Made by a program: the position numbers and the translations under genes. This document shows, in pieces, positions 46,965-55,064 of a stretch of DNA of 64,000 nucleotides. Where the stretch lies: assembly GCF_006980715.1 (NCBI RefSeq), contig NZ_SBHN01000022.1, positions 1 to 64,000 of the forward strand, written 5' to 3'. Every line of letters begins with the position of its first letter. Positions within the stretch are counted from its first letter, which is position 1. The stretch comes from Telmatospirillum sp. J64-1. GTDB taxonomy: Bacteria; Pseudomonadota; Alphaproteobacteria; Rhodospirillales; Magnetospirillaceae. Below the pieces are notes generated by a model. It searched no databases, was not told where the DNA came from, and saw nothing but the letters and a program-made list of their open reading frames with translations.

Positions 46965-48230
46965 ATGATGGCACAAGACCTTAACGACTGCTTCAAAGCT
47001 CCCGAGACGCTGCTGACCCTGGACCAGGCGCTGGCCTATCTGGACGAGCGCCTGATCCCCGTGGTCGGCACCGAGACCGTTCCGCTGGCCGAGGCCGGAG
47101 GGCGCGTCCTGGCCGAGGATCTGGTGGCCGAGCTGACCCAGCCGCCCTTCGCCAATGCCGCCATGGACGGCTTCTGCTTCCGCGCGGAGGATGTCGGCGC
47201 GGACGGCGCGCGGCTGAGGATCGTCGCCCGCATCGCCGCCGGTCATGTCTGGGACGGAACCCTCGGCCCCGGCGAGGCGGCCCGCATCTTCACCGGCGCG
47301 CCGATGCCCGCAGAGGCCGACACCATGGCGATGCAGGAGGATTGCCAGACGGAAGACGGCGATTGGGTACGCATCCCCGGCGGCCTGACGAAGGGCAATT
47401 TCGTCCGCCAGGCCGGAGACGACTTCATGGCGGGCAGCGTCGTCCTGCCCAAGGGCAAGCGCCTGCGCCCGCACGATTTGTCCATGGCCGCCGCCAATGG
47501 CCGGCCCAGCCTGACCGTCTACCGCCGCCTGCGCGTCGGTGTCTTCTCGACCGGCGACGAGATCGTCGAGCCTGGCAATCCCCTGCCCCCCGGCGCCATC
47601 TATTGCTCCAACCGCTTCGGTATCGTCGCCGCCATCCGCGCCCTGGGCTGCGACGTCCACGACCTGGGCAATATCCCCGACCGGCCCGAACTGCTCCGCC
47701 GCCGCCTGGACGAGGCCTCGCGGCAGCACGACCTGCTGATCACCGCCGGCGGCGTGTCGGTGGGTGGCGAGGACCATGTGCGCGGCGCCGTGGAATCCCT
47801 GGGCGCCATCCATCTCTGGCGCATGGCCATCAAGCCGGGCAAGCCCACCGCCCTGGGCACGATCGGCGATGCGGCTTTCCTGGGCCTGCCGGGCTATCCG
47901 GTGTCCAGCCTCGTCATCCTGATGCTGATCGGCCGTCCGGTGATCCTGCGCCTGTCGGGCGCGATGGCCGAACCCATGGCGCCGCCGCGCCTGCGCGTGA
48001 AGGCCAACTTCTCCTTCCGCAAGCGGCATCCGCGCCGCCAGTTCCTGCGCTGTTCGCTGGTGCCGGGACCGGACGGCAGCTTGGTGGCCGAGGCCTATCC
48101 CACCCAGGAATCCAATGTCCTGTCCTCGCTGGTCCGGACCCAAGGGCTGGTGGACCTGGCCGAGGATGCCGGCGACGTCGCGCCGGGCGATCTGGTGGAT
48201 TTCCTGTTCTACGAACAAGTCCTGGGCTGA
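46965..48230 (+). CDS. moeA: Molybdopterin molybdenumtransferase MoeA (paralogue 1)
   Basis: The 421-residue enzyme inserts molybdate into adenylated molybdopterin. Visible are the N-terminal domain (LAEAGGRVLAEDLVA, AAMDGFCF), GEAARIFTGAPMPAEADTM, the MoCF-binding core (RVGVFSTGDEIVEPGNPLPPG, TAGGVSVGGEDHVRGAV), and PVSSLVILMLIGRPV. Tandem ATGs occur at 46965 and 46968 without a strong ribosome site. It is the first gene of the operon moeA, DUF2478, mobB, moeA. Compared with the second copy it has Cys and Phe in the AMDGFCF loop where AVDGWAV is usual, so it may handle a different metal or cofactor form. Confidence 0.9.
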   Translation: MMAQDLNDCFKAPETLLTLDQALAYLDERLIPVVGTETVPLAEAGGRVLAEDLVAELTQPPFANAAMDGFCFRAEDVGADGARLRIVARIAAGHVWDGTLGPGEAARIFTGAPMPAEADTMAMQEDCQTEDGDWVRIPGGLTKGNFVRQAGDDFMAGSVVLPKGKRLRPHDLSMAAANGRPSLTVYRRLRVGVFSTGDEIVEPGNPLPPGAIYCSNRFGIVAAIRALGCDVHDLGNIPDRPELLRRRLDEASRQHDLLITAGGVSVGGEDHVRGAVESLGAIHLWRMAIKPGKPTALGTIGDAAFLGLPGYPVSSLVILMLIGRPVILRLSGAMAEPMAPPRLRVKANFSFRKRHPRRQFLRCSLVPGPDGSLVAEAYPTQESNVLSSLVRTQGLVDLAEDAGDVAPGDLVDFLFYEQVLG

Positions 48231-48234
48231 GTCC

Positions 48235-48753
48235 ATGGCGGCCATCGGCGTCATCCTCCATCCCAGCGGCAGCCATACCGAGGAATTGCTCGGCGCCTTC
48301 GCCGAGGAATTGCGGGACCGGGGGGTGCGCGTCGGCGGCCTGTATCAGCGCAGCGGCACGGACCCCAATGGCAAGAGCCGTATGGAACTGGTCGACATCG
48401 CCGAAGGAAAAGTCTATCTGATCTCGCAGAATCTGGGCCGCTTCTCGCAGGCCTGTTGCGTCGATCCGGGCGGGCTGGCCGATGCCAGCATGGTCCTGCG
48501 CCGGGACATGGAGCGCGGCCTGGATCTGCTGATCATCAACAAATTCGCCCGCCACGAATCTCTGGGGCGCGGCCTGACCGCCGAATTGTTCGAAGCCGTA
48601 AGCCGCGGCATCCCCGTCCTGACCGCCGTCTCGCACCGCTACAAGGCGGCCTGGGACGAATTGACGGATTGTGCGGGCGACATCCTGGCGGCCGATCCGG
48701 ACGCCCTGCGGTCCTGGTGGGCGAAAGTACAGAAGGAGGCCCCTCGGCCATGA
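48235..48753 (+). CDS. DUF2478 family protein
   Basis: The 172-residue cytosolic protein matches DUF2478: an N-terminal strand IGVILHPSG with a P-loop-like position, VGGLYQRSG, RMELVDIAEGKVYLISQNLG, and DLLIINKFARHESLGRGLT. It resembles NTPase folds without a proper Walker A. Function is unknown, but the family is regularly found in molybdenum-cofactor gene clusters. It starts 4 bp after moeA and overlaps mobB by 4 bp (ATGA). Confidence 0.85.
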   Translation: MAAIGVILHPSGSHTEELLGAFAEELRDRGVRVGGLYQRSGTDPNGKSRMELVDIAEGKVYLISQNLGRFSQACCVDPGGLADASMVLRRDMERGLDLLIINKFARHESLGRGLTAELFEAVSRGIPVLTAVSHRYKAAWDELTDCAGDILAADPDALRSWWAKVQKEAPRP

Positions 48754-49250
48754 AGGTTTTCGGTCTGGCGGGCTGGAGCGGCAGCGGCAAGACGACGCTG
48801 CTCATCGAGCTCCTGCCCCGGATCATTGCGCGCGGCTTCACGGTATCGACGATGAAGCATAGCCATCACCGTTTCGACATGGACCAGCCGGGCAAGGATT
48901 CCTTCCGTCACCGCGAGGCCGGGGCCAGCGAGGTGCTGGTCGCATCCTCCTCGCGCTGGGCGCTGCTGCATGAATTGCGCGACGAGGAAGAACCTTCGGT
49001 CACCGAACTGATCGGCCGCATGTCGCCGGTGGACCTGCTGCTGATCGAAGGCTTCAAGAGCCATCCCCACGACAAGCTGGAAATCCACCGTCCCTCGGTC
49101 GGCAAGCCGCCGCTCTGGCCCCATGATCCCCATGTGGTCGCCGTGGCCTCGGACGAAGGGCTTGACGGGCTGGGCGTACCGCTGTTCGATCTCAACGATG
49201 TGGATGCCATCGCCGATTTCATCCTGAAACGCACGGGGCTTGTGCCATGA
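48750..49250 (+). CDS. mobB: Molybdopterin-guanine dinucleotide biosynthesis adaptor MobB
   Basis: The 166-residue GTP-binding protein has the P-loop GWSGSGKTTLL, STMKHSHHRFDMDQPGKDSFRHREAGA and DLLLIEGFKSHPHDKLEIHR. MobB assists MobA in forming the guanine dinucleotide cofactor. Its ATG overlaps DUF2478 (ATGA) with GAAGGAGG at 48732-48739, and its end overlaps the second moeA (ATGA). MobA itself is not in the window. Confidence 0.94.
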   Translation: MKVFGLAGWSGSGKTTLLIELLPRIIARGFTVSTMKHSHHRFDMDQPGKDSFRHREAGASEVLVASSSRWALLHELRDEEEPSVTELIGRMSPVDLLLIEGFKSHPHDKLEIHRPSVGKPPLWPHDPHVVAVASDEGLDGLGVPLFDLNDVDAIADFILKRTGLVP

Positions 49251-50503
49251 CCTCCTGCACCCCGCCCGACGCCTTCGCCCCCGGCAAGGACATGCTGCGG
49301 ACCCATGATGCCTTGCAGGCGCTGCTTTCCGCCGTCGCGCCGGTCGCCGAGACCGAGACGGTCGGCCTGTTCGAGGCGGCCGGACGGGTGCTGGCGCAGG
49401 ATGTGGTCTCGGACCGCGCCGTGCCGCCCCATGACAATTCCGCCGTGGATGGCTGGGCCGTCTTCCATTCCGACCTGAAGGAAGAAGGCGGAACCCGCCT
49501 GCCCGTCGGCGGCCGCATCCCGGCGGGCCATGTGCTGGACCGCCCCGCCCGGCCGGGCGAAACCTTCCGCATCTTCACCGGCGCCCCGGTTCCCGCAGGC
49601 TGCGACACCATCCTGCCCCAGGAAGTCTGCGCCGAGGAAAACGGCGTCGTCACCCTGCCCTTCACCAAGAAAGGCGCCAATCTGCGCAAGGCGGGAGAGG
49701 ATATCCAGGCGGGCAGCGTCATCCTGCGCGCGGGTACCATCCTGCGCCCCCAGGAGATCGGCCTCGCCGCCTCGATCGGGCGCGGCTCGCTATCCGTCTT
49801 CCGCCGCCTGAAGGTCGCCATCTTCTCGACCGGCGACGAGGTGCGCGATCCCGGCCAGGAGGCGGAGCCCGGCGCCATCTACGATTCCAACCGCTATGTG
49901 CTGTGGAGCCTGCTGCGCGGCATGGGCTGCGAGGTCACCGACCTGGGCATCGTCAAGGACCGCCCGGAACTGGTGCGCGAGGCCCTGACGCAAGCCATGA
50001 CGGGTTTCGACGCGGTGCTGACCTCTGGCGGCGTGTCCACCGGCGAGGAAGACCATGTGAAGGCCGTGGTCGAGGATCTGGGCTCGCTGCATTTCTGGCG
50101 CATCGCCATCCGTCCCGGGCGCCCGCTGGCCTTCGGCCAAGTGGGGGCGACACCCTTCATCGGCCTGCCGGGCAACCCGGTCGCCACCATGCTGACCTTC
50201 CTGATCTTCGCCCGCCCGTTGCTGCGCCGCATGATGGGCATGCCGGACAGCCTGCCCCGTACCTATCCGGCCATCGCCGATTTCAGCTTCAAGAAGCGCG
50301 TGGGGCGGCGGGAATGGCTGCGCGGCAGCCTGTACCGCGCCGAGGACGGCCGCGTGATGCTGCGCCGCTTCCCCTCGGAGGGGTCGGGCATCCTCACCTC
50401 GATGGTGGCCTCGGACGGCCTGATCGTGCTGCCGGAGGACCTGCCCGCCGTCGAGCCGGGCACCCTGCTCGACTTCCTGCCCTTCTCGGAAGTGCTGGGC
50501 TGA
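49247..50503 (+). CDS. moeA: Molybdopterin molybdenumtransferase MoeA (paralogue 2)
   Basis: A 418-residue canonical MoeA: LFEAAGRVLAQDVVS, NSAVDGWAVFHSD, GETFRIFTGAPVPAGCDTI, VAIFSTGDEVRDPGQE, TSGGVSTGEEDHVKAV and GLPGNPVATMLTFLIF are all present. It is coupled to mobB by a 4-nt overlap and ends directly against the stop of the convergent small gene. Two MoeA genes in one operon suggest separate jobs, for example molybdenum versus tungsten or different cofactor forms. Confidence 0.93.
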   Translation: MTSCTPPDAFAPGKDMLRTHDALQALLSAVAPVAETETVGLFEAAGRVLAQDVVSDRAVPPHDNSAVDGWAVFHSDLKEEGGTRLPVGGRIPAGHVLDRPARPGETFRIFTGAPVPAGCDTILPQEVCAEENGVVTLPFTKKGANLRKAGEDIQAGSVILRAGTILRPQEIGLAASIGRGSLSVFRRLKVAIFSTGDEVRDPGQEAEPGAIYDSNRYVLWSLLRGMGCEVTDLGIVKDRPELVREALTQAMTGFDAVLTSGGVSTGEEDHVKAVVEDLGSLHFWRIAIRPGRPLAFGQVGATPFIGLPGNPVATMLTFLIFARPLLRRMMGMPDSLPRTYPAIADFSFKKRVGRREWLRGSLYRAEDGRVMLRRFPSEGSGILTSMVASDGLIVLPEDLPAVEPGTLLDFLPFSEVLG

Positions 50504-50800
50504 TCAGAACAGCCCGGCCACGGCGCAGCCGCAAGTCGGGCAGGTCAGCGAAAGCTCGGACAGGATCAAGCGCTTTTCCTCGGGCGTCAGGCGGCGGCCG
50601 GCTTCCTTTTCCAGCATCTCATCGACCTCGGCCAGCAAGGCCACATGGTCGTCATCGGGACCGCCGCAGGCCGATTGGCGCAGGGCCTGGAGATGGGGCG
50701 GCGCGTCCTGGATGGACAGGGCGTGGACCGGACGGGTCGCGGCCAGGGCGCCCAAGGCCCCGGCCAGGCCGATGATCCTGCGGCGGGTATAGTCGGCCAT
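50504..50800 (-). CDS. Small Tat-exported protein with C-terminal cysteine motif
   Basis: The 98-residue protein begins with a twin-arginine signal (YTRRRIIGLAGALGALAA, cleavage near VHA). The remainder is mostly helical with EVDEMLEKEAGRRLTPEEKRLILSEL and ends in CPTCGC plus five residues, a possible metal or redox site; an isolated Cys lies near residue 45. I do not recognise the family. ATG 50800 has GAGGAG upstream and is preferred over a TTG at 50815. Tat export beside the Mo-cofactor operon is suggestive of a molybdoenzyme link but not evidence of one. Confidence 0.65.
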   Translation of the reverse strand: MADYTRRRIIGLAGALGALAATRPVHALSIQDAPPHLQALRQSACGGPDDDHVALLAEVDEMLEKEAGRRLTPEEKRLILSELSLTCPTCGCAVAGLF

Positions 50801-50811
50801 TCCGCTTCTCC

Positions 50812-51246
50812 TCAATTCTCGTGGGGCAACCAGGGCAGAGTGACGAAATCCACCCCCTCTTCCGCCAGTTCGCGGCTTTCCTCGGGCGTGGCCTGGCCGT
50901 AGATGGCGCGCGGGTCGGTCTCGCCGTAATGGATGCGGCGGGCCTCGTCGGCGAAACGATCCCCCACATTGTCAGCCTTTTCCTCGATCTGACGGCGCAA
51001 TTCCACCAACGCCTTGCGCATCTCGGCAGCGGCACGGGCAGCCTTGTCCTCCTCGCCCTTGCGCGCCTTCTCGGCATTGCGGCTGGACACCACATTGGGC
51101 GCCATCGGCGCCTTCACGACATCCCGATTGCCGCAGGACGGGCAGGAGACTTCGCCCGCCGCAGCCTGAGCCTCGTAACTGGCCCCGTCACGGAACCAGG
51201 CTTCGAAAACATGGCCACCGCCACATCTCAGATTGAAGACGATCAT
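50812..51246 (-). CDS. DUF1178 family protein
   Basis: The 144-residue protein starts MIVFNLRCGGGHVFEAWFRDG and has a CPSC zinc-ribbon pair that, with the earlier Cys/His, may form a zinc site. A charged helical middle follows, then the conserved DEARRIHYGETDPRAIYGQAT and EEGVDFVTLPWLP. This matches DUF1178, of unknown function and common in alphaproteobacteria. AGGA precedes the ATG. It is followed by the Tat-signal gene after 11 bp. Confidence 0.9.
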   Translation of the reverse strand: MIVFNLRCGGGHVFEAWFRDGASYEAQAAAGEVSCPSCGNRDVVKAPMAPNVVSSRNAEKARKGEEDKAARAAAEMRKALVELRRQIEEKADNVGDRFADEARRIHYGETDPRAIYGQATPEESRELAEEGVDFVTLPWLPHEN

Positions 51247-51340
51247 ATTTCCTAGCCACCGAATCAGCCATCCAGGTCCTTTACAGGAGCATGAAGAAGG
51301 TTACAAGGTGAAGGATATAGGAGCGAAAGGAGCTTTTTGC

Positions 51341-51868
51341 ATGCATGCCGTCCCTGCCCCGCCCTCCCCCTGGGTCACCCGCTTCGCGCCGCTGATCCGT
51401 CCCGGCGGGCCGGTGCTGGACCTGGCCGCCGGACTGGGGCGCCATGGCAGGATGTTCCTGGATCGTGGCCATCCTGTGACCATGGTCGACCGCGATATCG
51501 CCGGATTGTCCGATGCGGCCGGGGCCGAGGTGATCGCCGCCGACCTGGAGGACGGTTCGCCCTGGCCGCTGGTGGGCCGCCGCTTCGCCGGCATCGTCGT
51601 CACCAATTACCTGCACCGCCCCCTCTTCCCGCTGCTGGCCGAAAGCCTGGAGAAGGACGGCGTGCTGATCTACGAGACCTTCGCGCTGGGCAACGAGCAA
51701 TACGGCCGCCCGCGCAATCCCGACCACCTGCTGAAGACAAGCGAGTTGATCGACCTGCTGCATGGCCGCCTGACCATCCTTGCCTTCGAACAGGGGCGCA
51801 CGCCCAAACCAAGCGTGGTGCAGCGAATCTGCGCGATTCGCGGGGACGGACCGGCGCCGCTGGCATAA
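51341..51868 (+). CDS. Class I SAM-dependent methyltransferase
   Basis: The 175-residue protein has motif I PVLDLAAGLGRHG, acidic loop TMVDRDIAG, motif II-like FAGIVVTNYLHRPL and a YETFALGNEQYGRPRNPDHLL segment found in small TehB-like or DUF-type methyltransferases. Substrate unknown. ATG 51341 follows AAAGGAG by eight bases. The frame is open from 51233 but overlaps the DUF1178 start region, so the upstream part is unlikely to be coding. Confidence 0.85.
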   Translation: MHAVPAPPSPWVTRFAPLIRPGGPVLDLAAGLGRHGRMFLDRGHPVTMVDRDIAGLSDAAGAEVIAADLEDGSPWPLVGRRFAGIVVTNYLHRPLFPLLAESLEKDGVLIYETFALGNEQYGRPRNPDHLLKTSELIDLLHGRLTILAFEQGRTPKPSVVQRICAIRGDGPAPLA

Positions 51869-51973
51869 AGAATATAATCCCATTGCACTGTCTCGGGCGG
51901 AAGCGTATTTCCGCGCCGCATGGGGGTGCCGCCTTCGGTCCGGCGGCCATGTCTTTCGAGGCAGTGACACATC

Positions 51974-53326
51974 TTGCAGCACGACAAATTCGACTTGCCG
52001 CTGGCCGGCACGGGTCTTTCCGCGCGGGATGACGCTCTCCGTCCCGATCCCTGCGAAGAGGCCCTGGCGGCGGGCTGGGCGATGCGCGAGGCCGGCACCT
52101 TCGCCGCCGCGCTCGCCCGTTTCGAAGCCGCCATCGCCCTCGACCCGCAGCGGGCCGAGGCGCGCGGCGCCTATGCCGAGATGCTGATGGAATTGGGCCG
52201 CCCGGCCGAGGCGGCGGAAGCGTTCGGCGCGGCCTTCGCGCTCGATCCCTCCTGTTCGCTATGGCTGACCGGGCAGGCCGAGGCCTTGTCCCAGGCGGGA
52301 CGGCGCGGTGAGGCCATCGCCGCCTGGGAACTGGCGCTGCGCCTGCGCCCGGACAGCCCGCGCGCCCATCTCTGCCTTGCGCGGCTGCTGCGCGAGGAAG
52401 GCCGCAAGGACGAGGCCCTGGACCATTACCGCGAAACGCTGCATTTGCAACCCCGCGACGCCGAGGCCCGGCTGGAACTGGCGACCCTGCTGTCCGAACT
52501 GGGCGACCTGCCGCAGGCCGCAGCGCTGCTGCAACGCCTGCTGCGCGACGATCCCGAAGCCGCCGCCGCCCATTTCCATCTCGGCCGCGTGCTGCTGGAC
52601 ATGCTGGAAGTCGAGAAGGCGGCGCAATCCTTCGCCCGCTATCTGGGTCTGGAACCGCAAGACCCGCGCGGCGCCTGCGCCTTGCTGGCCGAAGCGGAAA
52701 GCCGCATGCCCACCGCCCTGCCGCGTTCCTATGTGCGCTGCCTCTTCGACCAGTATGCCGACCGCTTCGATGCCAATCTGACCGGCAACCTGAACTATCG
52801 CGGCCATATCCTGGTGGCCGAGGCGCTGCAGCCCTTGCTGACGGAACCCCGCGACATCCTCGATATCGGCTGCGGCACCGGCCTTGCCGCGACCACCCTG
52901 CGCCCCCTGGCGCGGCGCCTGCACGGCATCGACCTGTCGCCGCGCATGGTCGAGAAAGCCGCCGAGCGCGGCCTCTACGATCATCTGGCCGTGGGCGAGG
53001 TGGTCGAGGCCCTGTCGCCCCTGGACAGGGAATGGGAGGTGATCGTCGCCGCCGACGTGCTGGCTTATCTGGGCGACCTGGCGCCGCTGCTGCGCGCCGC
53101 CCATGGCGCCCTGAAGCCCGGCGGCCTGTTCGTCGCCACGGTGGAAAGCTGCGAGGACCAGGACGTCTTCCTGAAGCCGACCCGCCGCTATGCCCATAAC
53201 GCCGCCTATATCCGCCGCCTCGCCGAAAGCTGCGGGCTGGAGACCGTCTCCATGGACGCGGTGGTGGCCCGGACGGAAAAGAATCAGCCGGTGCCCAGCC
53301 TTCTTTTCGTGTTGCGGAGGGTTTAG
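51974..53326 (+). CDS. TPR-repeat methyltransferase fusion
   Basis: The 450-residue protein has about six tetratricopeptide repeats (residues 30-230, each with the W/LG/Y-A-F-P pattern such as EALDHYRETLHLQPRDAEARL). A Methyltransf_11-type domain follows (motif I ILDIGCGTGLA at about 295). The junction includes YVRCLFDQYADRFDANLTGNLNYRGH, a signature shared by TPR-methyltransferases of alphaproteobacteria. The start is TTG with GAGGC about ten bases upstream. It probably methylates a partner bound through the TPRs; substrate unknown. Confidence 0.87.
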   Translation: MQHDKFDLPLAGTGLSARDDALRPDPCEEALAAGWAMREAGTFAAALARFEAAIALDPQRAEARGAYAEMLMELGRPAEAAEAFGAAFALDPSCSLWLTGQAEALSQAGRRGEAIAAWELALRLRPDSPRAHLCLARLLREEGRKDEALDHYRETLHLQPRDAEARLELATLLSELGDLPQAAALLQRLLRDDPEAAAAHFHLGRVLLDMLEVEKAAQSFARYLGLEPQDPRGACALLAEAESRMPTALPRSYVRCLFDQYADRFDANLTGNLNYRGHILVAEALQPLLTEPRDILDIGCGTGLAATTLRPLARRLHGIDLSPRMVEKAAERGLYDHLAVGEVVEALSPLDREWEVIVAADVLAYLGDLAPLLRAAHGALKPGGLFVATVESCEDQDVFLKPTRRYAHNAAYIRRLAESCGLETVSMDAVVARTEKNQPVPSLLFVLRRV

Positions 53327-53363
53327 AGCCGGTCGCGGAACATGGCTACAGGTTGAATGACAT

Positions 53364-53378
53364 TGCGAACGAATTGCA
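53364..53378. promoter_or_regulatory. Fur/Irr-like imperfect palindrome upstream of bfd
   Basis: TGCGAACGAATTGCA is an imperfect 7-1-7 dyad similar to alphaproteobacterial Fur-family sites. It lies just upstream of TTGCGC (53380-53385) and TATGCT (53404-53409), an 18-nt-spaced promoter candidate for bfd. Bfd genes are usually iron-repressed, which supports the idea. The match is weak. Confidence 0.35.
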
Positions 53379-53387
53379 CTTGCGCCA

Positions 53388-53437
53388 AGTGAGGCTCCTT
53401 GGCTATGCTTCCTTCAGCCGCTGCAAGGAGCCTCACT
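53388..53437 (+). promoter_or_regulatory. 13-bp perfect inverted repeat covering the bfd ribosome-binding site
   Basis: AGTGAGGCTCCTT (53388-53400) and AAGGAGCCTCACT (53425-53437) are exact reverse complements separated by 24 bases. The right arm contains the AAGGAG Shine-Dalgarno sequence, eight bases before the GTG start at 53439. In RNA the two arms would hide the ribosome site. A nested GGCT/AGCC pair (53401-53404 with 53416-53419) could extend the structure. If the promoter is TTGCGC/TATGCT, only the right arm is transcribed and the repeat would instead be a DNA operator. Confidence 0.7.
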
Positions 53438-53438
53438 C

Positions 53439-53636
53439 GTGATCGTCTGCGTCTGCAACAACCTGAACGAAAAGAAGGTCAACCAAGCTATTGGCGCAGG
53501 CGCCTGCTCCGCAGCACAAGTCTTCAAGCATACCGGCACCCGTCCGCAATGCGGCCGCTGCCTGACGCATATGCGTGACATGCTGGTGCGCGAGAATGAA
53601 GCGCGCATGCTCGAGATGAAGATGGCGGCCGAATAA
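53439..53636 (+). CDS. bfd: Bacterioferritin-associated ferredoxin (Bfd)
   Basis: The 65-residue [2Fe-2S] protein has the Bfd ligand spacing Cys4-X-Cys6 and Cys38-X2-Cys41 (MIVCVCNNL, PQCGRC). Bfd passes electrons to bacterioferritin to release stored iron. GTG start. The C-terminal helix is longer and more charged than in E. coli. It lies alone between the TPR-methyltransferase and oxyR, preceded by the inverted repeat at 53388-53437. No bacterioferritin gene is in the window. Confidence 0.92.
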   Translation: MIVCVCNNLNEKKVNQAIGAGACSAAQVFKHTGTRPQCGRCLTHMRDMLVRENEARMLEMKMAAE

Positions 53637-53697
53637 AGGCCCCCAACTGCCGAACAACCCGGCAGACAGACGGCCCGGCGCTGGCTATTATTCCTTC

Positions 53698-54624
53698 ATG
53701 CGCCCTCTTCCCACTCTCCGACAGCTCCGTTATCTGGTCACCGTCGTCGAACTGCGCCATTTCGGCCAGGCGGCGGAAGCCTGTTTCGTCACCCAATCGA
53801 CCCTGAGCGCCGGCATCCAGGAACTGGAAGACATCCTGGGCGTGGTGCTGATCGAACGGACAAGACGCAAGGTCCTGCCGACGCCGCTGGGCCTGGAACT
53901 GGCCGAACGCGCCCGCCGCGTCCTGCGCGAGGTCGAGGACATGGCAGAACTGGCCCAGGCCTCCCGCCAGCCTTTGACCGGCGAAATCCGCCTGGGCGTC
54001 ATTCCGACCGTCGGCCCCTTCCTGCTGCCCAAGGTCCTGCCCGCCCTGCGCGAAACCTATCCGCAGCTAAAACTGTTCCTGCGCGAGGAACAGACGGCCC
54101 GCCTGCTCGACCAGCTATCGGCCGGGGACATCGACCTGGCGCTACTGGCCCTGCCCTACGATGCCCCCGATGCCGAATTCATGACAGTCGGCCATGACCG
54201 TTTCCTGGTCGCCCTGCCCAAGACCCATCCCTTGGCGCGGGCCGGGCATATCGCGCCCGAAGACCTGGACGTGCAGGACATGCTGCTGCTGGAAGAAGGC
54301 CATTGCCTGCGCGAGCATGCCCTGAGCGCCTGCCATCTGGTGGCCGACCGCAATGCCCAGGCGATCCAGGGGACCAGCCTCTATACCCTGGTGCAGATGG
54401 TCGCCAGCGGCCTGGGGATCACCTTCCTGCCGGAAATGGCCCTGGACTCCGACATTCTGAAAGGCGTCGACGTCGCCCTGCGCCCCTTGAGCGACGAGCA
54501 TGCCGGACGCGGGATCGGCCTGGCCTGGCGCCGCTCGTCGGGCCGCAAGGCCGAATTCCGCCTGCTGGGAGAATTCCTGAGAACGCAGCTGGATTACAGG
54601 AACGCCAAGGTGATCACGCCGTAG
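53698..54624 (+). CDS. oxyR: Hydrogen-peroxide-sensing LysR regulator OxyR
   Basis: The 308-residue LysR-family protein has an N-terminal HTH (PTLRQLRYLVTVVELRHFGQAA, VTQSTLSAGIQELEDILG). The redox pair Cys203 and Cys212 (EEGHCLREHALSAC) has the same nine-residue spacing as E. coli Cys199 and Cys208. Peroxide forms the disulfide and switches on antioxidant genes, plausibly including the peroxiredoxin in this window. Its 3' end overlaps the convergent DedA-like gene by 31 bp. Confidence 0.94.
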   Translation: MRPLPTLRQLRYLVTVVELRHFGQAAEACFVTQSTLSAGIQELEDILGVVLIERTRRKVLPTPLGLELAERARRVLREVEDMAELAQASRQPLTGEIRLGVIPTVGPFLLPKVLPALRETYPQLKLFLREEQTARLLDQLSAGDIDLALLALPYDAPDAEFMTVGHDRFLVALPKTHPLARAGHIAPEDLDVQDMLLLEEGHCLREHALSACHLVADRNAQAIQGTSLYTLVQMVASGLGITFLPEMALDSDILKGVDVALRPLSDEHAGRGIGLAWRRSSGRKAEFRLLGEFLRTQLDYRNAKVITP

Positions 54625-55022
54625 CGGGCGGCCTTGCCGATCGTGACCAGCAGCAGGAACAGGCGGAAATCCACGCGCAGGATGCCCGCCACCACGGTCA
54701 GCGGGTCGCCGATGATCGGCATCCAGGACAACAGCAGGGACCAGCTTCCCCAGCGCTGGAACTGAGCCGTGGCGCGGTCCAGCGCCTTGCCCTTGACCGG
54801 GAACCAGCGGCGGTCCCGGAAGTGGACGATATAGCGCCCCAGCAGCCAGTTCACGACCGCCCCCAGCACATTGCCGATGGTGGCGACGGTGACCAGCAGC
54901 ACGGGATCGAAGCCGCCCGCCGCCAGCAATCCCGCCAGCAGGGCTTCTGATTGGGCAGGCAGCAGGGTCGCGGCGATGAAAGAGGACAGAAAAAGGCCGC
55001 CATAAGCGGCAAAGGCAGTCAT
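54594..55022 (-). CDS. YqaA/DedA-family (VTT domain) membrane protein
   Basis: A 142-residue protein with about four hydrophobic segments. VTT/SNARE-associated features are LFLSSFIAATLLPAQSEALLAG, GNVLGAVVNWLLGRY and SWMPIIGDPLTVVAGILRV with a Pro-rich re-entrant loop. The size is that of YqaA, not the longer DedA proteins. DedA relatives flip lipid carriers; the role of YqaA is uncertain. Convergent with oxyR. Confidence 0.88.
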   Translation of the reverse strand: MTAFAAYGGLFLSSFIAATLLPAQSEALLAGLLAAGGFDPVLLVTVATIGNVLGAVVNWLLGRYIVHFRDRRWFPVKGKALDRATAQFQRWGSWSLLLSWMPIIGDPLTVVAGILRVDFRLFLLLVTIGKAARYGVITLAFL

Positions 55023-55064
55023 GACTCGGCTTCTTATCCCCCACGCCCCGAAACTGTCGAGGAA

